DNA of 64,000 nt from assembly GCA_014529385.2 (NCBI GenBank), contig CM043960.1:123779043-123843042 (forward strand). Reading direction: 5' to 3'. The position numbers and the translations under genes are program-made. Each line of letters opens with the position of its first letter. Within the stretch, counting starts at the first letter, position 1. Below, piece by piece: positions 1 through 11,600 of the stretch. This DNA is from Adiantum capillus-veneris (taxonomy: Eukaryota > Streptophyta > Polypodiopsida > Polypodiales > Pteridaceae). The notes beneath the pieces are model-generated. The model ran no database searches, was not told the origin of the DNA, and saw only the letters and a list, made by a program, of their open reading frames with translations.

Positions 1-2175
1 CCAAGGACACCTCAACAAAATGGGATTTCGGAAAGGATGAACAGGACAATCATGGAACGAGCACGAAGCATGCGGCTACATGCAGGCCTACCGCTTGAGC
101 TTTAGGCGGAAGCTGTAAGTACGTCTGTGTACTTAATCAATTGGTCACCCTCAACAACATTGGATGGGGGAGTTCCAGAAGAGGCATGGACAGGTAAACC
201 GGTGAATTATGCATTTTTCAAAGTGTTTGGGTGTGAGGCTTTCATGCACATAGATAGAAGCCTAAGATCAAAGCTAGATGCAAAGTCCAAAAAGTGTTTC
301 TTCATTGGCTATGGAGAAGGAGACTTTGGGTATCGCCTATGGAATTCCTAAGATGGTAAAATCTTAAGGAGTAGGGATGTAATTTTTAACGAACAAAATA
401 TATACAAAGATTACTTGGAAAGAAAACAAACAAAAGAAACAGGTGATGAGTACATGGAGCTTGAGGACGGTGAAGACTCAAGGACTGCAAACGGTGACAA
501 TGTGCAACAACGTCAACCAAATGAGGAGCCTCAACCTATTCCCCGAAGATCTACAAGAGCAAGTAGACCTCCAGAAAGGTTTGTTCCTTCCTTCAACCAT
601 CTCTTGATCTCCGATTCTGAAGAGCCGGAATCATATGAAGAAGCTTTGCAACATGAATCCAAAGAAGAATGGACGAAGAGCATGCAAGTGGAGATGGACT
701 CACTACATCGCAACCAAACATGGGAGTTGGTTGAGTTGCCTAAAGGTAAGCGGGCACTTCAAAACAAATGGGTGTACAAGCTAAAGGAAGAAGAAGGTGG
801 AAAGAAAAGGTACAAGTCTAGGCTTGTGGTAAAAGGTTTTTCTCAAAAGAAAGGTATTGACTTCAATGAAATATTTTCTCCTGTTGTAAAAATGAACTCA
901 ATTAGGCTTTTCTTAAGCCTTGTGGCTGCTCATGATCTAAATCTCGAGCAAATGGATGTAAATACGGCATTCCCTCACGGTGACTTAGAGGAGGAAATCT
1001 ACATGCTTCAACCAAAGGGGTATGAAGTAAAAGGTAAGGAGAAAATGGTTTGCAGATTAAAGAAGAGCTTGTATGGTTTAAAGCAAGCATCAAGACAATG
1101 GTACTTGAAGTTTGATTGATGGATGTTGGATCATGGATTCACAAGATGCAACTCGGATCACTGCGTCTACACGGAGAATTTGGGAGATGGGAAATTCATC
1201 ATCCTAATGTTGTATGTTGATGACATGTTGATTGCAAGTGCTAACATGCAGGACATCAAAGACCTAAAAGAGGAGCTGTCCAAATCTTTTTCAATGAAAG
1301 ATTTAGGTGTTGCAAAGAGGATACTTGGTATGAAAATATCAAGGGACCGGACGAAGAAGACAATAAAGCTATCTCAAGAAGATTACATCAAGAAGGTACT
1401 AGAAAGGTTTGCAATGCAAAATGCAAAACCAGTTTCTACACCTTTGGTTGGTCATTTTAAACTAACGAAGGATATGTGTCCAAAGACACAAGAGGAGATA
1501 GCCTATATGTCTAAAGTTCCATATGCTGCATCGGTAGGTTCTCTAATGTATGCTATGGTCTGGACAAGGCCAGACATTGCACATGCAGTGGGAGTTGTGA
1601 GTAGGTTCATGGACAACCCAGGTAAAGATCATTGGCAAGCTGTGAAGTGGATACTTAGGTATCTAAAAGGGACAACAACAAATGCTTTGTATTTTGGAGG
1701 AACTGATATTTTTCTAGAAGGGTATACTGATGCAGATATGGCAGGTGACAAAGATACTCGAAGGAGCACTACTGGCTATGTGTTCACGGTTGGAGGCACA
1801 GCAGTAAGCTGGGCTTCAAAGCTGCAGAAAGTGGTTTCACTTTCTACCACGGAAGCAGAGTATGTAGCAATGACGGAGGCAAGCAAAGAAATTCTGTGGC
1901 TTCACAGATTCTTAGAAGAGCTTGGATTCAAACAAGATAATTGTGTCTTGTACAGTGATAGCCAAAGCGCTATCCATCTTGCGAAGAACTCAGCCTTTCA
2001 TTCAAGGACAAAGCACATTGAGGTGAGATATCACTTCATACGCACTCTTTTGGAAGAGGGACAACTAAAGCTAGGAAAGGTGCATACAAGTGAAAATCCT
2101 GCAGACATGTTTACAAAGGTGGTCAACAAGGAGAAGTTGAGCTTTTGCTCATCTTCAATCGGCATTCAAGGATAA
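1..2175 (+). pseudogene. pol: Copia pol, unit A (end of integrase, RT, RNase H), broken
   Basis: This is the last third of a copia polyprotein, cut by the window edge. It starts at the integrase segment carrying the third catalytic residue (TPQQNG box), followed by RT with its YVDD motif (1213-1224) and RNase H (YTDAD, SDSQSAIHLAKN). It is one reading frame interrupted by a TAG at 103-105, a TAA at 349-351 and a TGA at 1117-1119. The TAA and TGA are shared with both other units. The TAG replaces a Trp codon present at the same place in units B and C, so it arose privately here by G to A at 104. No functional protein is expected. Confidence 0.93.
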
Positions 2176-2393
2176 GAAGCCAGAATGGAAAGCAGTCACA
2201 GGTTTGGTTTGGAGATCATTCTCCAAGTGGGAGATTGTTAAGTATGGAGCCTGATTTACCCTTGTAATTTTTTGTGGTAAAAGCGCACATTTGTAAGGCC
2301 CCCATTATGAGGAGAAGCCATCGTGCGTGAAGGAAAATCACTCACCGGAAACCAAAATTTTCACGGGCAAGAATCAGGGGCAACTTTAAAGGC

Positions 2394-2424
2394 CTCGGGG
2401 GCGGAGGCCCCCGAGACTTTTTTT
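2394..2424 (+). other. GC-rich hairpin followed by T run inside LTR
   Basis: CTCGGGGG (2394-2401) and CCCCCGAG (2408-2415) form a perfect 8-bp stem with a 6-nt loop, followed after two bases by a run of ten T. The same structure occurs in LTR 2 and LTR 3 with eleven T. It lies upstream of the LTR TATA box, in the region expected to be U3. Its role is unknown; it resembles an intrinsic terminator in form, but those act in bacteria and some polymerase III or organelle settings. Confidence 0.7.
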
Positions 2425-2742
2425 TTTACCGGAATATTCTTTTTCGCTGGAATATTATGGCCGGCCAGCGGCCGGAAAGTGGTCGGAAAACAATCGGTCG
2501 GTTGGCCGGTAATCAATGGCCGATGGCCGATGGTCGGAAGTCAATGGCCGGTGGCCGGTGGTTGGAAGTCAATGGCCGTTGGCCGCTGGCCGAATTCAAT
2601 GACCGGTGGCCGAATTCAAAAGCGGACTTGTCTTCTCAAGGGCGGCCACACATGGGCGGATTGGAGGGTCCGATTTGGACTTATTCGCACAAGGGCGGCT
2701 ACACATGGCTGTCTCTCATAAGAGAGGGCAGCCCTTTTGGCC

Positions 2743-2749
2743 TATAAAA
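2743..2749 (+). promoter_or_regulatory. TATA box of copia LTR 1
   Basis: TATAAAA sits in GGCCTATAAAAGGAGGCC about 500 bp into the LTR, a normal place for the U3 promoter. Transcription would start about 30 bp downstream and run into the body. The same box is at 7604-7610 and 12457-12463. Confidence 0.75.
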
Positions 2750-2949
2750 GGAGGCCATTTCTACACACATTTCATAGTGTGAAGTTGATGCAACAAGGTG
2801 AGTGTGAGGTGGTGAGAGTGAAGCAAGGCGGGAGCTCCATTAAGGGTATAATCCCTTTGTAAACTACTTCTTGTTTTGAAGTACTAAAGCCATTGAGTGG
2901 CTGCTTTCCCGTGGACGTAGCCCACATTGGGTGAACCACGTATATCGTG

Positions 2950-2996
<47 letters not shown>

Positions 2997-3082
2997 CTAT
3001 AATCTCGTGTATATAAATCTGTCTCTCTCCATTAAGTAATCTACTCAATTATCTATTTAGCTACGTCTTATTTCCTAACAAC

Positions 3083-3094
3083 TGGTATCAGAGC
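3083..3094 (+). other. Primer binding site, unit B
   Basis: TGGTATCAGAGC, two bases after the LTR end, is complementary to the 3' end of plant initiator tRNA-Met, the usual primer of copia elements. Confidence 0.9.
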
Positions 3095-3153
3095 AAGGTT
3101 TGCTCGTAGCTAAATTATCTCAAGGAAAGGATTCCTTGAATTGAGTGGGAGTT

Positions 3154-3843
3154 ATGGCGGAGGAAGGGAAGCTCAAGATTGAGAAGTTCAACGGCAAAAA
3201 CTACCAACATTGGAAGATGCAGATTGAAGACTATCTCTACCAGAAGGACCTCTATTTGCCACTAGGCGGTCTTGCGAAGAAGCCCGCAACAATGGCAGAT
3301 GAAGCATGGATTGTCCTTGATCGAAAGGCACTGGGAACAATCCGGTTAAGCTTGGCGTCAACGGTGGCCTTCAATGTTTCGGAGATGAAGACCACGGAGG
3401 ACTTGATGAAGTCACTTGACGACTTCTACGAGAAACCATCGGCATCCAATAAGGTATTTCTTATGAAGCGCTTGTTCAATCTAAAGATGGCAGAGAATGG
3501 TTCAGTTGCAAAACACCTAAATGACTTTAACACAAACATAAGTCAACTTCGATCAGTGAAAATCAATTTCGATGACGAAGTGCGAGCTCTCCTTATAATA
3601 TCATCTCTACCGGATAGTTGGGACAACCTTGTGATGGCTGTAAGTAATTCTATCTCTGGCACAAATACTCTTAAGTTTGATGATGTTGTGGGTGTTCTCC
3701 TAAGCGAGGAAATGCGAAGGAGAAGCACAGGAGAATCATCAAGTGCTGCACTATCAGTGGAAACAAGAGGAAGGCTTAAGGAGAGGTTCAAAAAACAAAA
3801 GGGTCGTGATCGCTCAAGGCGGAGCAAGTCACGCACAAAGTGA
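3154..3843 (+). CDS. gag: Copia Gag, unit B, cut short before the zinc knuckle
   Basis: The start is the ATG at 3154 (MAEEGKLKIEKF); the frame is open slightly further upstream but only through a GTG. The protein is 229 aa and matches the copia-type gag polypeptide family (UBN2-like): a conserved Trp in NYQHWKMQIEDYL near residue 20, a helical capsid-like middle, and a basic Arg/Lys-rich tail. Gag packages the element RNA into virus-like particles in the cytoplasm. A TGA at 3841-3843 ends it. The same frame then continues with an intact CCHC zinc knuckle (CWNCGKKGHVKKDC, about 3859-3900), so the natural Gag has lost its RNA-binding knuckle. The TGA is also in unit C. Confidence 0.88.
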   Translation: MAEEGKLKIEKFNGKNYQHWKMQIEDYLYQKDLYLPLGGLAKKPATMADEAWIVLDRKALGTIRLSLASTVAFNVSEMKTTEDLMKSLDDFYEKPSASNKVFLMKRLFNLKMAENGSVAKHLNDFNTNISQLRSVKINFDDEVRALLIISSLPDSWDNLVMAVSNSISGTNTLKFDDVVGVLLSEEMRRRSTGESSSAALSVETRGRLKERFKKQKGRDRSRRSKSRTK

Positions 3844-6800
3844 GTTCTTGAATGTTGGAACTGTGGCAAGAAGGGCCACGTCAAGAAGGATTGTTGGTCC
3901 AAGAAGAAGAAGGAGACAGATTCTCAAGACAACAAGCCAACATCGGAGGCCAATATGGCAGGTAAAGTAGAGCAAGATGCTCTAATTCTCTCATTAGACA
4001 ATGTGTCTAATTCCTGGATAGTAGATTTCGGGGCTTCATTCCATGCGACACCACACAAGAAACATTTCCAAGACTACACCAAAGGTAATTTTGGGTATGT
4101 ATACTTGGGAGATGATGAAGCTTGTGAGATTGTTGGCAAAGGTACAGTTTCTGTCAAAACTGCTAACGGAAATGAATGGAAGCTTAAAGATGTTAGGCAT
4201 GTTCCTTCTCTTCGCAAAAATTTGATCTCTACAGGACAATTGGACGATGAAGGTCACAACATTGCATTCGGAAACAAACGGTGGAAGATCTCAAAGGGAT
4301 CTTTGGTGGTTGCCAAGGGTGAAAAAGTCGGTACACTTTACTTGTGTACTGTTAGCATGCAACCTTCAGCTTGTGCAGCAACTACAGAAGTTGACAATGC
4401 GGTGTGGCACTACCGACTTGGGCATATGAGTGCCAAAGGAATGCAAATCCTTCAAACAAAGAAGGTTCTACTAGGTTTGAAAGAAGTGGACTTAGAGTTC
4501 TGTGAAGATTGTGTTTATGGTAAACAAAAGAGGGTAAAATTTCAAAAATCAGGAAATGAAAGAAAAAATAAAAAACTTGAGTTGGTTCATTCTGATGTTT
4601 GGGGTCCTGCAAGTACACCATCACTTGGTGGCTCATTGTACTATGTAACATTCATAGACGATGCGACTAGAAAAACATGGGTTTATGTCATGAAGAATAA
4701 ATCCGATGTATTTTCTATATTTCAAAGATGGAAAGCCTTTGTGGAGAATGAAACAGGTACCAAGGTTAAATGCCTGAGATCCGACAATGGAGGCGAATAT
4801 TGCAGCCAAGCTTTTGAAAGCTTTTCTGCTAGCAATGGCATTCGGAGGCAAAGGACAACCCCAAGGACACCTCAACAAAATGGGATTTCGGAAAGGATGA
4901 ACAGGACAATCATGGAACGAGCACGAAGCATGCGGCTACATGCAGGCCTACCGCTTGAGCTTTGGGCGGAAGCTGTAAGTACGTCTGTGTACTTAATCAA
5001 TTGGTCACCCTCAACAACATTGGATGGGGGAGTTCCAGAAGAGGCATGGACAGGTAAACCGGTGAATTATGCATTTTTCAAAGTGTTTGGGTGTGAGGCT
5101 TTCATGCACATAGATAGAAGCCTAAGATCAAAGCTAGATGCAAAGTCCAAAAAGTGTTTCTTCATTGGCTATGGAGAAGGAGACTTTGGGTATCGCCTAT
5201 GGAATTCCTAAGATGGTAAAATCTTAAGGAGTAGGGATGTAATTTTTAACGAACAAAATATATACAAAGATTACTTGGAAAGAAAACAAACAAAAGAAAC
5301 AGGTGATGAGTACATGGAGCTTGAGGACGGTGAAGACTCAAGGACTGCAAACGGTGACAATGTGCAACAACGTCAACCAAATGAGGAGCCTCAACCTATT
5401 CCCCGAAGATCTACAAGAGCAAGTAGACCTCCAGAAAGGTTTGTTCCTTCCTTCAACCATCTCTTGATCTCCGATTCTGAAGAGCCGGAATCATATGAAG
5501 AAGCTTTGCAACATGAATCCAAAGAAGAATGGACGAAGAGCATGCAAGTGGAGATGGACTCACTACATCGCAACCAAACATGGGAGTTGGTTGAGTTGCC
5601 TAAAGGTAAGCGGGCACTTCAAAACAAATGGGTGTACAAGCTAAAGGAAGAAGAAGGTGGAAAGAAAAGGTACAAGTCTAGGCTTGTGGTAAAAGGTTTT
5701 TCTCAAAAGAAAGGTATTGACTTCAATGAAATATTTTCTCCTGTTGTAAAAATGAACTCAATTAGGCTTTTCTTAAGCCTTGTGGCTGCTCATGATCTAA
5801 ATCTCGAGCAAATGGATGTAAATACGGCATTCCCTCACGGTGACTTAGAGGAGGAAATCTACATGCTTCAACCAAAGGGGTATGAAGTAAAAGGTAAGGA
5901 GAAAATGGTTTGCAGATTAAAGAAGAGCTTGTATGGTTTAAAGCAAGCATCAAGACAATGGTACTTGAAGTTTGATTGATGGATGTTGGATCATGGATTC
6001 ACAAGATGCAACTCGGATCACTGCGTCTACACGGAGAATTTGGGAGATGGGAAATTCATCATCCTAATGTTGTATGTTGATGACATGTTGATTGCAAGTG
6101 CTAACATGCAGGACATCAAAGACCTAAAAGAGGAGCTGTCCAAATCTTTTTCAATGAAAGATTTAGGTGTTGCAAAGAGGATACTTGGTATGAAAATATC
6201 AAGGGACCGGACGAAGAAGACAATAAAGCTATCTCAAGAAGATTACATCAAGAAGGTACTAGAAAGGTTTGCAATGCAAAATGCAAAACCAGTTTCTACA
6301 CCTTTGGTTGGTCATTTTAAACTAACGAAGGATATGTGTCCAAAGACACAAGAGGAGATAGCCTATATGTCTAAAGTTCCATATGCTGCATCGGTAGGTT
6401 CTCTAATGTATGCTATGGTCTGGACAAGGCCAGACATTGCACATGCAGTGGGAGTTGTGAGTAGGTTCATGGACAACCCAGGTAAAGATCATTGGCAAGC
6501 TGTGAAGTGGATACTTAGGTATCTAAAAGGGACAACAACAAATGCTTTGTATTTTGGAGGAACTGATATTTTTCTAGAAGGGTATACTGATGCAGATATG
6601 GCAGGTGACAAAGATACTCGAAGGAGCACTACTGGCTATGTGTTCACGGTTGGAGGCACAGCAGTAAGCTGGGCTTCAAAGCTGCAGAAAGTGGTTTCAC
6701 TTTCTACCACGGAAGCAGAGTATGTAGCAATGACGGAGGCAAGCAAAGAAATTCTGTGGCTTCACAGATTCTTAGAAGAGCTTGGATTCAAACAAGATAA

Positions 6801-7035
6801 TTGTGTCTTGTACAGTGATAGCCAAAGCGCTATCCATCTTGCGAAGAACTCAGCCTTTCATTCAAGGACAAAGCACATTGAGGTGAGATATCACTTCATA
6901 CGCACTCTTTTGGAAGAGGGACAACTAAAGCTAGGAAAGGTGCATACAAGTGAAAATCCTGCAGACATGTTTACAAAGGTGGTCAACAAGGAGAAGTTGA
7001 GCTTTTGCTCATCTTCAATCGGCATTCAAGGATAA
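3844..7035 (+). pseudogene. pol: Copia pol, unit B (zinc knuckle, protease, integrase, RT, RNase H)
   Basis: One frame runs from gag to 7035, broken only by stops at 3841-3843, 5209-5211 and 5977-5979. In order: CCHC knuckle (about 3859-3900); protease with DFGAS at 4024-4038, where this family normally has DSGAS or DTGAS; integrase zinc-binding HHCC segment near 4400-4510; integrase core with Asp 4594, Asp 4783 and Glu 4891, exactly 35 residues between the last two, so the DD35E triad is intact; RT with YVDD at 6073-6084; RNase H to the end. The open stretches are 3955-5211, 5275-5979 and 5983-7035. With three stops and an altered protease site it cannot act on its own. Confidence 0.93.
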
Positions 7036-7080
7036 GAAGCCAGAATGGAAAGCAGTCACAGGTTTGGTTTGGAGATCATT

Positions 7081-7095
7081 CTCCAAGTGGGAGAT
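7081..7095 (+). other. Polypurine tract, unit B
   Basis: CTCCAAGTGGGAGAT directly precedes the LTR start. AAGTGGGAGAT next to TGTT is the usual plus-strand primer arrangement of plant copia elements. Identical tracts precede LTR 1 (2221-2235) and LTR 3 (to 11948). Confidence 0.8.
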
Positions 7096-7810
7096 TGTTA
7101 AGTATGGAGCCTGATTTACCCTTGTAATTTTTTGTGGTAAAAGCGCACATTTGTAAGGCCCCCATTATGAGGAGAAGCCATCGTGCGTGAAGGAAAATCA
7201 CTCACCGGAAACCAAAATTTTCACGGGCAAGAATCAGGGGCAACTTTAAAGGCCTCGGGGGCGGAGGCCCCCGAGACTTTTTTTTTTTACCGGAATATTC
7301 TTTTTCGCTGGAATATTATGGCCGGCCAGCGGCCGGAAAGTGGTCGGAAAACAATCGGTCGGTTGGCCGGTAATCAATGGCCGATGGCCGATGGTCGGAA
7401 GTCAATGGCCGGTGGCCGGTGGTTGGAAGTCAATGGCCGCTGGCCGCTGGCCGAATTCAATGACCGGTGGCCGAATTCAAAAGCGGACTTGTCTTCTCAA
7501 GGGCGGCCACACATGGGCGGATTGGAGGGTCCGATTTGGACTTATTCGCACAAGGGCGGCTACACATGGCTGTCTCTCATAAGAGAGGGCAGCCCTTTTG
7601 GCCTATAAAAGGAGGCCATTTCTACACACATTTCATAGTGTGAAGTTGATGCAACAAGGTGAGTGTGAGGTGGTGAGAGTGAAGCAAGGCGGGAGCTCCA
7701 TTAAGGGTATAATCCCTTTGTAAACTACTTCTTGTTTTGAAGTACTAAAGCCATTGAGTGGCTGCTTTCCCGTGGACGTAGCCCACATTGGGTGAACCAC
7801 GTATATCGTG

Positions 7811-7849
<39 letters not shown>

Positions 7850-7933
7850 CTATAATCTCGTGTATATAAATCTGTCTCTCTCCATTAAGTAATCTACTCA
7901 ATTATCTATTTAGCTACGTCTTATTTCCTAACA
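7096..7933 (+). repeat. Copia LTR 2 (838 bp)
   Basis: Same ends and internal signals as LTR 1, with eleven T after the hairpin, C instead of T at 7440, and a (CT)16 tract at 7815-7846. It serves both as the 3' LTR of unit B and as the 5' LTR of unit C. TATA box at 7604-7610. Confidence 0.95.
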
Positions 7934-7935
7934 AC

Positions 7936-7947
7936 TGGTATCAGAGC
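7936..7947 (+). other. Primer binding site, unit C
   Basis: TGGTATCAGAGC two bases after LTR 2, identical to the site in unit B. Confidence 0.9.
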
Positions 7948-8006
7948 AAGGTTTGCTCGTAGCTAAATTATCTCAAGGAAAGGATTCCTTGAATTGAGTG
8001 GGAGTT

Positions 8007-8696
8007 ATGGCGGAGGAAGGGAAGCTCAAGATTGAGAAGTTCAACGGCAAAAACTACCAACATTGGAAGATGCAGATTGAAGACTATCTCTACCAGAAGG
8101 ACCTCTATTTGCCACTAGGCGGTCTTGCGAAGAAGCCCGCAACAATGGCAGATGAAGCATGGATTGTCCTTGATCGAAAGGCACTGGGAACAATCCGGTT
8201 AAGCTTGGCGTCAACGGTGGCCTTCAATGTTTCGGAGATGAAGACCACGGAGGACTTGATGAAGTCACTTGACGACTTCTACGAGAAACCATCGGCATCC
8301 AATAAGGTATTTCTTATGAAGCGCTTGTTCAATCTAAAGATGGCAGAGAATGGTTCAGTTGCAAAACACCTAAATGACTTTAACACAAACATAAGTCAAC
8401 TTCGATCAGTGAAAATCAATTTCGATGACGAAGTGCGAGCTCTCCTTATAATATCATCTCTACCGGATAGTTGGGACAACCTTGTGATGGCTGTAAGTAA
8501 TTCTATCTCTGGCACAAATACTCTTAAGTTTGATGATGTTGTGGGTGTTCTCCTAAGCGAGGAAATGCGAAGGAGAAGCACAGGAGAATCATCAAGTGCT
8601 GCACTATCAGTGGAAACAAGAGGAAGGCTTAAGGAGAGGTTCAAAAAACAAAAGGGTCGTGATCGCTCAAGGCGGAGCAAGTCACGCACAAAGTGA
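8007..8696 (+). CDS. gag: Copia Gag, unit C, cut short before the zinc knuckle
   Basis: The predicted protein is identical to unit B Gag: 229 aa, ATG at 8007, ended by a TGA at 8694-8696 just before the CCHC knuckle. Because the ORF is intact up to that point, a knuckle-less Gag could in principle be translated from an LTR-driven transcript, but nothing shows that it is. Confidence 0.88.
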   Translation: MAEEGKLKIEKFNGKNYQHWKMQIEDYLYQKDLYLPLGGLAKKPATMADEAWIVLDRKALGTIRLSLASTVAFNVSEMKTTEDLMKSLDDFYEKPSASNKVFLMKRLFNLKMAENGSVAKHLNDFNTNISQLRSVKINFDDEVRALLIISSLPDSWDNLVMAVSNSISGTNTLKFDDVVGVLLSEEMRRRSTGESSSAALSVETRGRLKERFKKQKGRDRSRRSKSRTK

Positions 8697-11600
8697 GTTC
8701 TTGAATGTTGGAACTGTGGCAAGAAGGGCCACGTCAAGAAGGATTGTTGGTCCAAGAAGAAGAAGGAGACAGATTCTCAAGACAACAAGCCAACATCGGA
8801 GGCCAATATGGCAGGTAAAGTAGAGCAAGATGCTCTAATTCTCTCATTAGACAATGTGTCTAATTCCTGGATAGTAGATTTCGGGGCTTCATTCCATGCG
8901 ACACCACACAAGAAACATTTCCAAGACTACACCAAAGGTAATTTTGGGTATGTATACTTGGGAGATGATGAAGCTTGTGAGATTGTTGGCAAAGGTACAA
9001 TTTCTGTCAAAACTGCTAACGGAAATGAATGGAAGCTTAAAGATGTTAGGCATGTTCCTTCTCTTCGCAAAAATTTGATCTCTACAGGACAATTGGACGA
9101 TGAAGGTCACAACATTGCATTCGGAAACAAACGGTGGAAGATCTCAAAGGGATCTTTGGTGGTTGCCAAGGGTGAAAAAGTCGGTACACTTTACTTGTGT
9201 ACTGTTAGCATGCAACCTTCAGCTTGTGCAGCAACTACAGAAGTTGACAATGCGGTGTGGCACTACCGACTTGGGCATATGAGTGCCAAAGGAATGCAAA
9301 TCCTTCAAACAAAGAAGGTTCTACTAGGTTTGAAAGAAGTGGACTTAGAGTTCTGTGAAGATTGTGTTTATGGTAAACAAAAGAGGGTAAAATTTCAAAA
9401 ATCAGGAAATGAAAGAAAAAATAAAAAACTTGAGTTGGTTCATTCTGATGTTTGGGGTCCTGCAAGTACACCATCACTTGGTGGCTCATTGTACTATGTA
9501 ACATTCATAGACGATGCGACTAGAAAAACATGGGTTTATGTCATGAAGAATAAATCCGATGTATTTTCTATATTTCAAAGATGGAAAGCCTTTGTGGAGA
9601 ATGAAACAGGTACCAAGGTTAAATGCCTGAGATCCGACAATGGAGGCGAATATTGCAGCCAAGCTTTTGAAAGCTTTTCTGCTAGCAATGGCATTCGGAG
9701 GCAAAGGACAACCCCAAGGACACCTCAACAAAATGGGATTTCGGAAAGGATGAACAGGACAATCATGGAACGAGCACGAAGCATGCGGCTACATGCAGGC
9801 CTACCGCTTGAGCTTTGGGCGGAAGCTGTAAGTACGTCTGTGTACTTAATCAATTGGTCACCCTCAACAACATTGGATGGGGGAGTTCCAGAAGAGGCAT
9901 GGACAGGTAAACCGGTGAATTATGCATTTTTCAAAGTGTTTGGGTGTGAGGCTTTCATGCACATAGATAGAAGCCTAAGATCAAAGCTAGATGCAAAGTC
10001 CAAAAAGTGTTTCTTCATTGGCTATGGAGAAGGAGACTTTGGGTATCGCCTATGGAATTCCTAAGATGGTAAAATCTTAAGGAGTAGGGATGTAATTTTT
10101 AACGAACAAAATATATACAAAGATTACTTGGAAAGAAAACAAACAAAAGAAACAGGTGATGAGTACATGGAGCTTGAGGACGGTGAAGACTCAAGGACTG
10201 CAAACGGTGACAATGTGCAACAACGTCAACCAAATGAGGAGCCTCAACCTATTCCCCGAAGATCTACAAGAGCAAGTAGACCTCCAGAAAGGTTTGTTCC
10301 TTCCTTCAACCATCTCTTGATCTCCGATTCTGAAGAGCCGGAATCATATGAAGAAGCTTTGCAACATGAATCCAAAGAAGAATGGACGAAGAGCATGCAA
10401 GTGGAGATGGACTCACTACATCGCAACCAAACATGGGAGTTGGTTGAGTTGCCTAAAGGTAAGCGGGCACTTCAAAACAAATGGGTGTACAAGCTAAAGG
10501 AAGAAGAAGGTGGAAAGAAAAGGTACAAGTCTAGGCTTGTGGTAAAAGGTTTTTCTCAAAAGAAAGGTATTGACTTCAATGAAATATTTTCTCCTGTTGT
10601 AAAAATGAACTCAATTAGGCTTTTCTTAAGCCTTGTGGCTGCTCATGATCTAAATCTCGAGCAAATGGATGTAAATACGGCATTCCCTCACGGTGACTTA
10701 GAGGAGGAAATCTACATGCTTCAACCAAAGGGGTATGAAGTAAAAGGTAAGGAGAAAATGGTTTGCAGATTAAAGAAGAGCTTGTATGGTTTAAAGCAAG
10801 CATCAAGACAATGGTACTTGAAGTTTGATTGATGGATGTTGGATCATGGATTCACAAGATGCAACTCGGATCACTGCGTCTACACGGAGAATTTGGGAGA
10901 TGGGAAATTCATCATCCTAATGTTGTATGTTGATGACATGTTGATTGCAAGTGCTAACATGCAGGACATCAAAGACCTAAAAGAGGAGCTGTCCAAATCT
11001 TTTTCAATGAAAGATTTAGGTGTTGCAAAGAGGATACTTGGTATGAAAATATCAAGGGACCGGACGAAGAAGACAATAAAGCTATCTCAAGAAGATTACA
11101 TCAAGAAGGTACTAGAAAGGTTTGCAATGCAAAATGCAAAACCAGTTTCTACACCTTTGGTTGGTCATTTTAAACTAACGAAGGATATGTGTCCAAAGAC
11201 ACAAGAGGAGATAGCCTATATGTCTAAAGTTCCATATGCTGCATCGGTAGGTTCTCTAATGTATGCTATGGTCTGGACAAGGCCAGACATTGCACATGCA
11301 GTGGGAGTTGTGAGTAGGTTCATGGACAACCCAGGTAAAGATCATTGGCAAGCTGTGAAGTGGATACTTAGGTATCTAAAAGGGACAACAACAAATGCTT
11401 TGTATTTTGGAGGAACTGATATTTTTCTAGAAGGGTATACTGATGCAGATATGGCAGGTGACAAAGATACTCGAAGGAGCACTACTGGCTATGTGTTCAC
11501 GGTTGGAGGCACAGCAGTAAGCTGGGCTTCAAAGCTGCAGAAAGTGGTTTCACTTTCTACCACGGAAGCAGAGTATGTAGCAATGACGGAGGCAAGCAAA

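Larger units (their letters stand above)
2236..3080 (+). repeat. Copia LTR 1 (845 bp)
   Basis: It begins TGTTAAG straight after a purine-rich tract and ends CCTAACA straight before a tRNA-Met-type primer binding site, so both ends are defined by element signals. It holds a GC-rich hairpin with a T run (2394-2424), a region of repeated GGCCG words (2458-2620), a TATA box (2743-2749) and a (CT)20 tract (2954-2993). It differs from LTR 2 by one substitution at 2579, one T fewer in the T run, and four more CT units. Confidence 0.95.

Noticed and set aside
2394-2424. Bacterial rho-independent terminator as evidence for bacterial DNA
   Set aside because: The surroundings are plant LTR retrotransposons; the hairpin is reported only as a structure.
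2323-2747. Open frames inside the LTRs (also 7183-7608 and 12036-12461)
   Set aside because: They read through the GGCCG repeat words, shift relative to each other between LTR copies because of T-run length, and lie upstream of or across the promoter.
3841-3843. Programmed stop suppression between Gag and Pol
   Set aside because: A stop before the zinc knuckle would be an odd place for it, two more in-frame stops follow and unit A adds a third in its remaining part. Simple decay before amplification explains all of them.
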